DNA of 64,000 nucleotides from Tateyamaria sp947503385 (GTDB lineage: Bacteria; Pseudomonadota; Alphaproteobacteria; Rhodobacterales; Rhodobacteraceae), in NCBI RefSeq assembly GCF_051195235.1, contig NZ_JBNFZM010000001.1, forward strand, positions 806,001-870,000. Direction: 5' to 3'. Positions 1 to 8,519 of the stretch are shown here, piece by piece. The position numbers were made by a program, and so were the translations under genes. Under the pieces are notes generated by a model. The model ran no database searches. It was not told where the DNA came from and saw nothing but the letters and a program-made list of their open reading frames with translations. Numbering within the stretch: position 1 is the stretch's first letter; each line of letters begins with the position of its first letter.

Positions 1-51
1 TATCTGCAAGCCCGCGCCGCCGCCAGCAATCTTGAGGTCAGCTTTGGGCAT
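1..51 (-). CDS. lptB: LptB, LPS export ABC transporter ATPase (N-terminal fragment)
   Basis: Only the first 17 codons are inside the window (starting MPKADLKIAGG). The ATG shares one base with the lptA stop codon (TGATG arrangement), so translation is probably coupled. The identification rests on position: lptC-lptA-lptB is a conserved order in alphaproteobacteria. No Walker motif is visible in this fragment. LptB would be the cytoplasmic ATPase that powers LPS transfer through LptFGC to LptA. Confidence 0.6.
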   Translation of the reverse strand, partial: MPKADLKIAGGGAGLQI

Positions 52-539
52 CAGTTGTTGCCGGTTTGCAGAATCGTTTTGACCCGGCCCTGCATCCGCG
101 CGGTCCCATCATCAAGGTTCACGGTCATGCGGTCCGCGCTGAGCGCGCTTTGCCCTTGGGCCAGAAGGACATCTCCGCTCATCACGATCACGCCGTCTGC
201 GACATTGTAATCTGCGCGCTGTCCTTCAGCCGCATCGGGACCGGAAACCAGCGTAACGCCCCCCGTCGCCTCAAGCCGTTCGATGCCCGCCTGACCTTGG
301 CTGTAGATCACAAGCACGCGCGGCGCGGACAGCCGCATCTCGCCCTGACCGATGACCACATTACCGGTAAAAGTCGCCGCGCCGGATGCCTGATCGACGG
401 CCAGTTCGTCTGCGGTGACTTCAACCGGGGCGGAGGTATCCTGCTGGATCGCGCCGAACGCAACGGACGTGCCTTGGGCAGAAACGGGCGCCGCAGCGCA
501 TAGGACGAAGGCAATGGCCAAAAGCCGCAAATAGGTCAC
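51..539 (-). CDS. lptA: LptA/OstA-type periplasmic LPS transport protein
   Basis: A periplasmic beta-jellyroll protein that would bridge LPS from LptC at the inner membrane to LptD at the outer membrane. I chose the GTG at 539, which follows an SD-like GGAAGAG and gives a compact signal peptide (MTYLRLLAIAF... ending ...PVSAQ). An ATG at 572 would add 11 residues but overlap lptC by 26 bp. The mature part carries the OstA pattern: a 'VEVTADELAVDQ' opening, then 'ATFTGNVVIGQGEMRLSA' and repeated glycine-rich strands. It lies directly between lptC and lptB. Confidence 0.85.
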   Translation of the reverse strand: MTYLRLLAIAFVLCAAAPVSAQGTSVAFGAIQQDTSAPVEVTADELAVDQASGAATFTGNVVIGQGEMRLSAPRVLVIYSQGQAGIERLEATGGVTLVSGPDAAEGQRADYNVADGVIVMSGDVLLAQGQSALSADRMTVNLDDGTARMQGRVKTILQTGNN

Positions 540-546
540 GTGTAAA

Positions 547-1143
547 TCACTCTTCCAGGTTCGTGGGGTCATATACCAGTTTCACCCCGTCTGTGAAAAT
601 CAAATGGGCATTTTCGCCCGCGCCACGCTTTTCCATACGCATTTGTCCGGCGTTGAGCGTCCCGAATGGGCTGTTTGCAGTCACCGGTTGTGGGGCTTCG
701 ACCCGCATGGTGTCGAAATCAGCATTCAGGGAATCGGTTGTCATTTTGAACCCGGTCGATGTGGTTATGACGACATTGCCCGTCAGGTTCGATTGCGCGT
801 TGGACATGTCGAAAGCGCCTGAGTCGGAAAACAGGATGATCCGTGTACCCGACAACATGTCGATCTGGGCCGAAAGATCCTCAACCGTGCTGGCTTTGCC
901 CAACCCGGTGCGCATTGTGCCCGCAGCGACCGACACGCGGTCGCCATCCGTCGTCGTGCCGGAAAAGAAGGGGCCGGTGATCTGCTCATCACGCACCCGG
1001 TCCAGCAATTCATCATCGGCAAAGGGAACTGTGGCCACCGGGTCGGTGTTGCGCGACAACAGGAAAAGCGTCGACAGCAGCGCAAGCGCCGTTAACGGCA
1101 GCAGGACCTTGAGCCAGGCCACAAATCGCGAATAGCGGTCCAT
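547..1143 (-). CDS. lptC: LptC, LPS export membrane-anchored periplasmic protein
   Basis: 198 residues. One N-terminal membrane anchor (about residues 9-28, LKVLLPLTALALLSTLFLLS) is followed by a periplasmic OstA-like beta domain containing 'NLTGNVVITTSTGFKMTTDSL'. The start at 1143 (MDRYSRF) was chosen over upstream in-frame ATGs because those lie inside kdsD. It would accept LPS from LptBFG and hand it to LptA. It follows kdsD by 10 bp on the same strand. Confidence 0.88.
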   Translation of the reverse strand: MDRYSRFVAWLKVLLPLTALALLSTLFLLSRNTDPVATVPFADDELLDRVRDEQITGPFFSGTTTDGDRVSVAAGTMRTGLGKASTVEDLSAQIDMLSGTRIILFSDSGAFDMSNAQSNLTGNVVITTSTGFKMTTDSLNADFDTMRVEAPQPVTANSPFGTLNAGQMRMEKRGAGENAHLIFTDGVKLVYDPTNLEE

Positions 1144-1153
1144 TTCATGTCCT

Positions 1154-2116
1154 TTAGCCCAGCCCGACCCGTAGGCAGTCGTGGATGTGCAGGATACCCT
1201 GCGGCGCGCCCGTGCCATTCTCATCAACGGCAAACACGCATGTGATCTTGCGCGCGTTCATGGTGGCAACGGCCTCTTGGGCCAGCGCGCCGGGCGCAAT
1301 TGTTGTAGGGGAAGTGGTCATCACATCCGCCGCTTTCAAGTTCAGCAGCCCATCCATGTGCCGCCGCAGGTCGCCATCGGTGACAATTCCTGCCAGCGCC
1401 CCGGCGTCATCCAGCACGCCAACGACGCCCAGGCTTTTCCGGCTGATCTCGATCAGGGCGTCGGGCATGGGCGTGTCGAGCGACACCAATGGCATCGCAT
1501 CACCCTTGTGCATGAGGTCCGAGACGCGGGCCAATTGCGCGCCCAGCTTGCCGCCGGGATGGAAGTCGCGAAAGTGTTCGGCGGTAAAGCTGCGATGCTT
1601 CATCAGCGCCACAGCCAGCGCATCGCCCATCGCGAGGGTCATCGTGGTGGAATTTGTCGGCACCACACCGGTGCCGCAGGCCTCGCCCAGATCAGGCAGA
1701 CGCAGGACCACGTCCGATTGCGTGCCAAGCGTGCTGTCCGGTGCCTTGGTCATGCCGATCAGCGGGATGTTCACGCGACGGGAAAAGCTGATCACGCCTG
1801 CCAGTTCCGGTGCCTCGCCCGAATTGGAAATGGCCAGCACGACATCGTCGCGCGTGAGCATTCCCAGATCGCCATGGTTGGCCTCGGCGGGGTGGACAAA
1901 TTGCGCGGGTGTTCCCGTGCTGGCGAGCGTCGCGGCGATTTTGCGCGCGATGTGGCCGGACTTGCCAATCCCCGACACGATCACGCGACCCTTGGCGTTC
2001 AGCAGCAACTCCACCGCAGCGGTAAAGCTGTCATCGAGTGTCGCAGACAGGGTTTCCAGCGCTTGCGCTTCGGCGTGGATAACGGCCCGCGCGGTATCAA
2101 GGAAATCGCCGCTCAT
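1154..2116 (-). CDS. kdsD: Arabinose-5-phosphate isomerase (KdsD/KpsF/GutQ family)
   Basis: 320 residues. The family converts ribulose-5-phosphate to arabinose-5-phosphate, the first step of Kdo synthesis for LPS. The N-terminal SIS domain (about residues 30-170) shows 'SGIGKSGHIARKIAATLAS' and 'ISNSGEAPE'. Two C-terminal CBS domains follow (about 200-320, including 'GIVTDGDLRRHM'). The ATG at 2116 overlaps the rnd stop by 4 bp (ATGA). A paralogue acting on a capsule pathway cannot be excluded, but the lpt context argues for LPS. Confidence 0.92.
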   Translation of the reverse strand: MSGDFLDTARAVIHAEAQALETLSATLDDSFTAAVELLLNAKGRVIVSGIGKSGHIARKIAATLASTGTPAQFVHPAEANHGDLGMLTRDDVVLAISNSGEAPELAGVISFSRRVNIPLIGMTKAPDSTLGTQSDVVLRLPDLGEACGTGVVPTNSTTMTLAMGDALAVALMKHRSFTAEHFRDFHPGGKLGAQLARVSDLMHKGDAMPLVSLDTPMPDALIEISRKSLGVVGVLDDAGALAGIVTDGDLRRHMDGLLNLKAADVMTTSPTTIAPGALAQEAVATMNARKITCVFAVDENGTGAPQGILHIHDCLRVGLG

Positions 2117-2727
2117 GAATGGGCAAAGATATCGGTTTCGGGCCACCCGGCGAGGTCCAGATGCGCCCGCATTGGCAAAAAGTCGAAACACGCCTGTGCC
2201 ATGTCCATCCGTCCTTCACGCAGCAGCATGTCGTTCAGCGCATCCCGCAATTGGTGCAGGTACAGCACGTCCGAGGCGGCGTATGCCAGTTGAGCGTCGG
2301 TCAGTGTATCGGCGCCCCAGTCGCTTGATTGTTGCTGCTTGGAGATGTCGACGCCCAGCAATTCCTGCAACAAATTCTTGAGACCGTGGCGGTCGGTGTA
2401 GGTCCGCACGAGGCGGCTGGCGATCTTGGTGCAGTAAACCGGAGCGGTGACGGCACCAAATGCATTTTGCATCGCGGCGATGTCAAACCGGCCAAAATGG
2501 AACAGCTTGAGCACATTGGGATCGGTCAGCAGCCTGCATAGGTTTGGTGCCTCAGTCTGACCCGGTTTGATCTGCACCATATGCGCATCGCCGTCCCCGG
2601 CGCTAAGCTGCACAACACACAACCGGTCGCGGTGCGGGTGCAGGCCCATGGTTTCGCAATCAATGGCAACCATAGGTCCTAGGTCAAGATCATCGGGCAG
2701 GTCGGAGATGTGCAGGTGGTTCGTCAT
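2113..2727 (-). CDS. rnd: Ribonuclease D-like 3'-5' exonuclease, HRDC-less
   Basis: 204 residues, a DEDD-superfamily exonuclease. Exo I is 'VAIDCETMGL', Exo II 'FHFGRFDIAAM', and Exo III has 'YAASDVLYL' (DEDDy type). E. coli RNase D is nearly twice as long and carries HRDC domains; none is present here, as is usual for the short alphaproteobacterial form. It is the first gene of the rnd-kdsD-lptCAB run and overlaps kdsD by 4 bp. Its expected role is 3' trimming of stable RNAs. Confidence 0.9.
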   Translation of the reverse strand: MTNHLHISDLPDDLDLGPMVAIDCETMGLHPHRDRLCVVQLSAGDGDAHMVQIKPGQTEAPNLCRLLTDPNVLKLFHFGRFDIAAMQNAFGAVTAPVYCTKIASRLVRTYTDRHGLKNLLQELLGVDISKQQQSSDWGADTLTDAQLAYAASDVLYLHQLRDALNDMLLREGRMDMAQACFDFLPMRAHLDLAGWPETDIFAHS

Positions 2728-2769
2728 GCCCCGCTATAACGCGGTGGATGATGCGGGGAAAGCCGTGGA

Positions 2770-3507
2770 TTAAATGTCGTTCAACGCGGGCCGCGGCAGT
2801 TGCGCCAAATGGTCCATCACCTGTGTCCGGCAGTCGTGGCCACGCCACGCGTCCGAATACAGCGCGCGGGGCAGCATCGGATGTTTGAGCGCCAGCCGTC
2901 GCCACGCGTGCACGATCAGGACGCGGATGACAGCAACGCGCAGTGGCCCAAGGGACTGCGCGTCGGGCAAATTGAGGTCTGACAGTGCATCATGAAGCGC
3001 GGCGTAACCTGTGCGCAGGTCCTCCGTCTCGGCGGTCGTGCGCAGCCAACGCGGCACTGCGTCCCCGTTCAGGATCAGCGCGTCACCCGGTGGTGGGGTG
3101 GACGCGGCGGCAACAAACAGGCGGGGCGAGATGGGGGCATAATGTTCAGGGTCAGGCACCTTGCCGTCCGGCATCAAGGCAAAGTGGACGGGCATGTCCG
3201 ACGCGGCTGCATAGATGCGGGGTCGGGCCGCGTCACTGTCGGCGCGACCCTTGACGCTCAGCCGGTGGCGGCTGGTGCGCCCGGTCTTTTCCGACGTAAT
3301 CCAGCCGTCTGCGCGCAGCCTGTGCAATGCCACGCGGGACGCTTCGGGCTTGATACCGATTTCGGACAGGATGGCCGACAACGTCGGTCCGTCCAGCGCA
3401 TCGTCGGGCGCGAGATCGCCGAACACAGTGACAAGCAGGGACCAGACCCGCAACGGGCCCAGAACGGTCAGGCGGGCAATGGCCTCGTGGTAGGGATCAG
3501 AAGGCAT
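2770..3507 (-). CDS. paaX: PaaX-family transcriptional repressor of phenylacetate degradation
   Basis: 245 residues. The N-terminal winged helix (about residues 10-90) contains 'VWSLLVTVFGDLAPD' and 'GIKPEASRVALHRLRADGW', followed by a PaaX-type ligand and C-terminal region. Known PaaX proteins repress paa genes and are released by phenylacetyl-CoA. It overlaps the end of paaZ by 11 bp, so it is the last gene of the operon it probably controls, which implies feedback. A candidate operator is the inverted repeat at 9549-9586. Confidence 0.88.
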   Translation of the reverse strand: MPSDPYHEAIARLTVLGPLRVWSLLVTVFGDLAPDDALDGPTLSAILSEIGIKPEASRVALHRLRADGWITSEKTGRTSRHRLSVKGRADSDAARPRIYAAASDMPVHFALMPDGKVPDPEHYAPISPRLFVAAASTPPPGDALILNGDAVPRWLRTTAETEDLRTGYAALHDALSDLNLPDAQSLGPLRVAVIRVLIVHAWRRLALKHPMLPRALYSDAWRGHDCRTQVMDHLAQLPRPALNDI

Positions 3508-5512
3508 TCATGGTCAGCAATTCGTATTCGGCCACGGGCGTGTCGTCCTGATTGAGGATGGCGACATGCCACCGTACCTCTCCGTAGTCTTCATTGCGAG
3601 GGGTCTTAGCCTTGACCGTCAGGTGTACGTGGATGCTGTCGCCCGGACTGACCGGCTGGAGAAAGCGCAGATTGTCGAGGCCGGTATTGGCCAGAACCGG
3701 TCCGGGGTCCGGCTGCACAAACAAACCGGCGGCAAAGCTGAGCAGCAGATAGCCATGCGCCACACGTCCGGGGAAAAACGGGTTCGCGCGGGCGGCGTCG
3801 TCATCCATGTGAGCATAAAAAGTGTCGCCGGTGAAATGGGCGAAGGTTTCGATATCGTCCAGCGTAACGGTGCGGGCGGGGCTGACCAATGTGTCGCCTA
3901 GGGCGATATCACCAAAGGCGCGCGTAAAGGGGTGCGGCTTGTCCGTGGTTTGGACTGCGCCGGGCACCCAGTGTTTGCCAATGGCGGTGAGGATGTCGGG
4001 CGTGCCCTGGACCGACGTGCGCTGCATGTAGTGGAGGACGGCGCGGATACCGCCAAGCTCTTCTCCGCCGCCCGCGCGTCCGGGACCGCCGTGGGTCATA
4101 TGTGGCAAGGGCGCGCCGTGGCCGGTGGCCTCGGCCATGCTGTCGTGGTTGTTAAAATAGAGCCGCCCATGAAACGCGGCGGCGGCCATTGTGATGTTGC
4201 GGGCGACATGCGGGTCATGGGTGATGATCGACGCCACCAACGATCCGTCGCCCCGGTTCAGCAGCGCGCTCGCGTGTTCCAGATCGCGGTAGGGCATCAC
4301 CGTCGCCACTGGACCAAACGCTTCCGTCTGGTGAATATGCTGCGCGGCATCAGGGTCGGCGCAGTGAAAAAGCATCGGGGGCACATAGGCCCCGGGTTGG
4401 CCTGTCATGGCAAAATTGTCCGGGTCGCCAAAGACCCGCTGTGCCTCTCCACCGATCAGCGCCGCCTTGTCCATCACGTCGCGTTTCTGCGCCTGAGAGA
4501 CAAGCGCGCCCATGCGGCTGTCGGGATTGCGCGGGTCACCAACGGCGATACGTTCCAAACGGTCCTGAATGGACTTTGTGATTGCCGGAAGATGCGCCTC
4601 TGGCACCATGATGCGCCGGATTGCCGTGCATTTTTGTCCCGCCTTCGCGGTCATCTCGCGCGTGACTTCCTTGGCGAACAGGTCGAATTCGGGCGTGTCC
4701 GGTGTGGCGTCGGGGCCGAGCACGCTGGCGTTGAGGCTGTCTTGTTCTGCGGTGAACCGGACGCCTTGTGCCAGCAGATTAGGGTGGCCGCGCAAGGTCA
4801 GCCCGGTGGCGGCGGACCCGGTAAAGGTCACGACATCCTGACAGTCCAGCCGGTCCAGCAGATCGCCCACGCCGCCACAGATCAATTGCAGCGCGCCTTC
4901 GGGCAACAGCCCGCTATCCAGCATTATCCGCACGCACGCCTCGGTGACATAGCTGGTTGCGGTCGCGGGTTTGATGATTGCGGGCATCCCACCCAGCAGG
5001 GTTGGCGCCAGTTTTTCCAGCATTCCCCAGACCGGAAAGTTAAAAGCGTTGATATGCACCGCCACCCCTTGCAGCGGGGTGTAGATGTGCCGCCCATGGA
5101 ATTGCCCGGCGCGGCCCAGCTGTTCGGGCGGACCATCAAGGTAGACATGCCCGTCCGGCATCTCGCGGCGACCCTTGGACGCGTAGACCAGCATCGTCCC
5201 AATGCCGCCATCCACGTCGATCAGGTGATCGGACTGCGTGGCCCCGGTGTCAAAGCTGAGATCGTAGAGCGTTTGTTTGTGTTCTTTGATGTGCAAGGCC
5301 AGCGCCTTGAGCATACGCGCCCGTTCGTGAAAGCTCATCGCGCGCAGGGCAGGCCCTCCCCGGCTCCGGGCGTGGTCGCGCATGGCGGCGACGTCCAGCT
5401 GATCGTTGCCGGCCTCGGCGATGATTTGGCCAGTGATCGCGCTTTCGATCGGACGTGCGCCGGGGCCGGGGCGCACCCATTCTCCGGCAGCGAAACTGTG
5501 CACCTGACGCAT
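3497..5512 (-). CDS. paaZ: PaaZ, bifunctional oxepin-CoA hydrolase / semialdehyde dehydrogenase
   Basis: 671 residues, close to the full-length two-domain enzyme. The N-terminal aldehyde dehydrogenase domain (about 1-510) has 'FTGSAATG', the general-base Glu in FTAEQDS (E256) and the nucleophile in AGQKCTAIRR (C295). The C-terminal MaoC/hot-dog domain (about 530-671) has 'FAHFTGDTFYAHMDDD' and 'VAHGYLLLSF'. It opens the oxepin-CoA ring and oxidises the resulting aldehyde in the phenylacetyl-CoA pathway. It starts 12 bp after paaE. Confidence 0.93.
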   Translation of the reverse strand: MRQVHSFAAGEWVRPGPGARPIESAITGQIIAEAGNDQLDVAAMRDHARSRGGPALRAMSFHERARMLKALALHIKEHKQTLYDLSFDTGATQSDHLIDVDGGIGTMLVYASKGRREMPDGHVYLDGPPEQLGRAGQFHGRHIYTPLQGVAVHINAFNFPVWGMLEKLAPTLLGGMPAIIKPATATSYVTEACVRIMLDSGLLPEGALQLICGGVGDLLDRLDCQDVVTFTGSAATGLTLRGHPNLLAQGVRFTAEQDSLNASVLGPDATPDTPEFDLFAKEVTREMTAKAGQKCTAIRRIMVPEAHLPAITKSIQDRLERIAVGDPRNPDSRMGALVSQAQKRDVMDKAALIGGEAQRVFGDPDNFAMTGQPGAYVPPMLFHCADPDAAQHIHQTEAFGPVATVMPYRDLEHASALLNRGDGSLVASIITHDPHVARNITMAAAAFHGRLYFNNHDSMAEATGHGAPLPHMTHGGPGRAGGGEELGGIRAVLHYMQRTSVQGTPDILTAIGKHWVPGAVQTTDKPHPFTRAFGDIALGDTLVSPARTVTLDDIETFAHFTGDTFYAHMDDDAARANPFFPGRVAHGYLLLSFAAGLFVQPDPGPVLANTGLDNLRFLQPVSPGDSIHVHLTVKAKTPRNEDYGEVRWHVAILNQDDTPVAEYELLTMNAF

Positions 5513-5524
5513 CGTGGTTCTCCC

Positions 5525-6589
5525 TCAGTGCTGATCGTAGTCGACGACCAAGCGGTCGCCCAAAGGGTAGCATTGGCAGGTCAGGACAAAGCCCGCTTCT
5601 ACCTCGTAATCTTCCAGCGCGTGGTTGATCAGCATCTCGCAATCGCCCGTCGTCACCTTGGCCTTGCAGGTTGAACACACGCCCGCGCGGCAGGCGTGTG
5701 GCGCGTCAAGGTTTTGGGCGAGTGCGGCCTCAAGGATGGACATATCGCGGGTCATTTCGACCGTATGGGTGGTGCCGTCGATGGTGATCTGTGCCACGGT
5801 GCCCTGCGGTCCGGTTTGCGTCTTGCGCGCGGCCTTGCGGGCCAACAGCCCCTCTTGGCTGGCGCCAAACAGTTCGAACTTGATCTGATCCTTGCGCAAG
5901 CCGTGGGCAAGCAGGCTTTCGTTGATCGCCATCATCATTGGTTCGGGCCCACAGATCAGGGCGACGTCTACATCCGCAATATTGATCCACGACCGGAACA
6001 GGGCGGCACATTTGTCCTGATCAATACGACCGGAAAAGAGGTCGATATCCTGACCGGATTCCAACACGTGAACCAGCGTCAGCCGCCCCATAAACCGGTT
6101 CTTGAGGTCCTCCAGTTCCTCGCGAAACATGACCGTGTGGACGGCCCGGTTGGCATAGACCAGTGTAAACTGGCTGAGCGGTTCTCGGGTCAGGACGGTG
6201 CGCAGGATCGACAGGACCGGCGTGACGCCCGACCCACCGGCAAAGCCAAGGTAATGTTTGGCCTTGTCAGGTTCGATGGGTGCGCCAAACGTGCCCATGG
6301 GCGGCATCGCGTGCAGCACGTCACCCACTTGCAGTTCGGTGTTGGCATAGGTCGAGAACGCGCCGCCTTCGACCATCTTGATCCCCACCTGCAAGGTCCC
6401 GTCATCCACGCCCGAACAGATAGAATAGTTGCGGCGCAATTGGGTGCCGTCAAAATCCTGCCGAAAGGTCAGGTACTGGCCTTGGGTAAAACGAAAGGCC
6501 TCAGGGTCGTCCGGTTGCAGGGTCAGCACGACGGCATCGCGGATTGTGTGATGAATGTCGGTGACGGTGAGGGGGTGAAACTGGCTCAT
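5525..6589 (-). CDS. paaE: Phenylacetyl-CoA epoxidase reductase subunit PaaE
   Basis: 354 residues, a ferredoxin-NADP reductase-like module fused to a plant-type ferredoxin. FAD motif RRNYSICS lies near residue 55 and the NAD(P) motif GGSGVTPVLSI near 110-120. The C-terminal 2Fe-2S cluster is CRAGVCSTCKAKV plus a distal Cys. It passes electrons to the PaaA diiron site. I chose the ATG at 6589 because it forms an ATGA overlap with the paaD stop; an ATG two codons upstream (6595) is also possible. Confidence 0.93.
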   Translation of the reverse strand: MSQFHPLTVTDIHHTIRDAVVLTLQPDDPEAFRFTQGQYLTFRQDFDGTQLRRNYSICSGVDDGTLQVGIKMVEGGAFSTYANTELQVGDVLHAMPPMGTFGAPIEPDKAKHYLGFAGGSGVTPVLSILRTVLTREPLSQFTLVYANRAVHTVMFREELEDLKNRFMGRLTLVHVLESGQDIDLFSGRIDQDKCAALFRSWINIADVDVALICGPEPMMMAINESLLAHGLRKDQIKFELFGASQEGLLARKAARKTQTGPQGTVAQITIDGTTHTVEMTRDMSILEAALAQNLDAPHACRAGVCSTCKAKVTTGDCEMLINHALEDYEVEAGFVLTCQCYPLGDRLVVDYDQH

Positions 6590-7053
6590 ATGCATTTGAA
6601 GTAGTCAAAGGGTTCCAGACAGTCCTTGCAGCGCCATTGTGCCTTGCAGGGGGTCGAACCGAACTGGCTTATCCGCTCCACCGTCGTTGCATGGCAGCGG
6701 GGACAGCGGGCGGGCCCGCCCGCGGGCCTGGGCGGAGCGATGCCATAGGCTTCGAGCTTGGCGCGGCCCGCATCGCTGAGCCAGTCGGTGGTCCAGGGCG
6801 GCGCGATCTGGCGTTTGAGGGTGACGTGTTCGATACCCTTCGCGCGCAGCGCGGCCTCAATTTCCATGTCGATGACAGCTGTTGCGGGACAACCGGAATA
6901 GGTGGGCGTGACGGTGACCCGAAGCGTATCACCGTCCCATTGCACATCACGGACAATGCCAAGGTCCACGACCGAGATCACCGGAATTTCAGGGTCCGGC
7001 ACGTCCGACAGCCAGCGCCAGATGTCGTCGAGCGGAACTTGGGTCGTCACCAT
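6586..7053 (-). CDS. paaD: PaaD, Fe-S/metal assembly-type subunit of phenylacetyl-CoA epoxidase
   Basis: 155 residues. The N-terminal DUF59/MIP18-like domain (about 1-95, 'VPDPEIPVISVVDLGIV' and 'TPTYSGCPATAVI') is followed by a Cys-rich C-terminal zinc-ribbon-like tail (CPRC ... CKAQWRCKDC ... C). PaaD is thought to help mature the epoxidase or its reductase cluster. It overlaps paaC by 7 bp and paaE by 4 bp. Confidence 0.92.
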   Translation of the reverse strand: MVTTQVPLDDIWRWLSDVPDPEIPVISVVDLGIVRDVQWDGDTLRVTVTPTYSGCPATAVIDMEIEAALRAKGIEHVTLKRQIAPPWTTDWLSDAGRAKLEAYGIAPPRPAGGPARCPRCHATTVERISQFGSTPCKAQWRCKDCLEPFDYFKCI

Positions 7054-7769
7054 TTTGCGTCCGGATAGCTGCGCGGCAGCACCTGCATGGTGGCCAGCAT
7101 GTGGCCCAGATGTTCGGTATGCCGCACGCCTGTCTTGCCACCGAGATGAGCAAAATCGCTGGAGGGTTGGGTCAGTGTCGCCGCAGACAGTGTCGCGGCA
7201 AGATGCGCATCAAAGGCCGGGCGCAGAGCGGCCATGTCGGTCAGGTCATCTGCGTCCGCCTCGAACATTTCGCCCACATAGGGCCAGAGCCGGTCCAGTG
7301 CCGATTGCATCCGCGCATGACTTTCCTCGGTGCCGTCGCCAAGGGCGATGACCGTGTCGGTGGAACGTTCGCGGTGGTACGTGACCTCTTTGACGGCCTT
7401 TTGGGCAATGGCGCTGATGTCTGCATCGGTGTGGTGTGTCAGCGCCCTGAGGGCCTCAAGGTGCCATGTGTCAAACAGGAACTGCCGCATCATGGTCACG
7501 CCAAAATCGCGGTTGGGCTGTTCGACCAGCAGCAGGTTGCGAAAATCCCATGCATCGCGGTGAAAGGCGAGCGTATCGGCGTCGCGATCCTTTCCTTCAC
7601 GCTGACCGGCGAGGCCCAGCCACAACTGCGTCTGCCCGATCAGGTCCAGCGCGATATTGGCCAGCGCGATGTCTTCTTCGAGCGCGGGGGCGTGACCGCA
7701 CCACGCACTTAGCCGTTGGCCCAACACCAGCGTGCTGTCGCCCATCCGGAGAAGCCCCTCGATGCTCAC
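7047..7769 (-). CDS. paaC: PaaC, structural subunit of phenylacetyl-CoA epoxidase
   Basis: 240 residues, mainly helical, ferritin-like. It contains 'DIALANIALDLIGQTQLWLGLAG' and 'VKEVTYHRERS', typical of PaaC, which pairs with the catalytic PaaA. The start is a GTG at 7769 sharing a 4-bp overlap (GTGA) with the paaB stop; an internal ATG at codon 9 would remove conserved sequence. The catalytic diiron set belongs to PaaA. Confidence 0.93.
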   Translation of the reverse strand: MSIEGLLRMGDSTLVLGQRLSAWCGHAPALEEDIALANIALDLIGQTQLWLGLAGQREGKDRDADTLAFHRDAWDFRNLLLVEQPNRDFGVTMMRQFLFDTWHLEALRALTHHTDADISAIAQKAVKEVTYHRERSTDTVIALGDGTEESHARMQSALDRLWPYVGEMFEADADDLTDMAALRPAFDAHLAATLSAATLTQPSSDFAHLGGKTGVRHTEHLGHMLATMQVLPRSYPDAKW

Positions 7770-8050
7770 ATCGCCCCCACATCGTCAGGGATGTCAAAAA
7801 AGGTCGGGTGGCGGTACACCTTGTCGTCCGCCGGATCATAGAGCGACCCTTTGTCTTCGGGGGCTGAGGCGGTGATGTCCGCCGCAGGCACCACCCAGAT
7901 GCTCACGCCCTCCTTGCGGCGGGTATAGACGTCGCGCGCGTTTTGCAGTGCGTGTTCGGCGTCGGATGCGTGCAGCGACCCAACATGGCGGTGCGACAGC
8001 CCGTGCTGCCCACGGATGAACACTTCCCAAAGGGGCCATTCATTGGACAT
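7766..8050 (-). CDS. paaB: PaaB, small subunit of phenylacetyl-CoA epoxidase
   Basis: 94 residues. The start MSNEWPLWEVFIRGQ and the motif 'GLSHRHVGSLHASDAEHALQ' are characteristic of PaaB. Upstream in-frame ATGs fall inside the preceding DUF3291-type gene and were rejected. PaaB bridges PaaAC dimers into the larger epoxidase complex. It starts 4 bp after the DUF3291-type gene and overlaps paaC by 4 bp. Confidence 0.93.
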   Translation of the reverse strand: MSNEWPLWEVFIRGQHGLSHRHVGSLHASDAEHALQNARDVYTRRKEGVSIWVVPAADITASAPEDKGSLYDPADDKVYRHPTFFDIPDDVGAM

Positions 8051-8054
8051 GAAT

Positions 8055-8519
8055 CTACTCCGCTGCGATGGCGCAGCGGCGCCATTCGGACATATCGACA
8101 TATTCCCAGCCAAAGGCGTGGTCCGATGAGCCGTGCGATTGCAGATGGCGCAAGCGGTCCATTGCTTCTGTCAAGGTCGGGATGTGGTTATCGGGCACGT
8201 GCCACATAACGAAATGCGGCACCTTCATCGGGTCGAACCAATTCGGTCCCTTCTCGTAAAACCGGGCGTGGACCGTGTTGAACACATAGTGCCCAAGACT
8301 GGTCACATCGTCCCAGACAGACAGGTTTGCAATCATCTCGGCATCGCCGGGGACGGAGATATCAGTGGCGTTGCCGCTGTCGGATTTCATACGCCACACA
8401 AATCCCGGGCTGCGTTCGGCAAGGGCATTCACACGATCAAGGTTGTCCATAAACTCTGCCATGCGCGGATCATCGGTGGCGTAGCGGGCATAGCCTACGT
8501 TCAGTTCGGCAAGTTTCAT
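8055..8519 (-). CDS. DUF3291-type protein embedded in the paa operon
   Basis: 154 residues, beginning MKLAELNVGYARY. It resembles DUF3291 proteins (dimeric alpha-beta barrel, ABM-like fold), with 'RSPGFVWRMKSD', 'LSVWDDVTSLGHYVF' and 'WHVPDNHIPTLTEAMDRL'. It overlaps the paaA stop by 4 bp (ATGA) and ends 4 bp before paaB, so it is co-transcribed and probably translationally coupled. The classical paaABCDE set lacks a gene here. Members of this fold include small haem or quinone monooxygenases, but no activity can be assigned from sequence. Confidence 0.75.
   Translation of the reverse strand: MKLAELNVGYARYATDDPRMAEFMDNLDRVNALAERSPGFVWRMKSDSGNATDISVPGDAEMIANLSVWDDVTSLGHYVFNTVHARFYEKGPNWFDPMKVPHFVMWHVPDNHIPTLTEAMDRLRHLQSHGSSDHAFGWEYVDMSEWRRCAIAAE

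Noticed and set aside
1181..2381. Two overlapping plus-strand open frames opposite kdsD and rnd
   Set aside because: Both are complementary to strongly supported genes and have shadow-like composition.
2729..2758. CCCCGC...GCGGGG hairpin between paaX and rnd as a terminator
   Set aside because: The stem is only 6 bp with an 18-nt loop and no T-tract.
3932..5674. Long open frame of about 580 codons on the plus strand opposite paaZ and paaE
   Set aside because: It mirrors two well-supported genes, has no domain resemblance and has the Arg/His/Gly-rich composition of an antisense shadow in GC-rich DNA.
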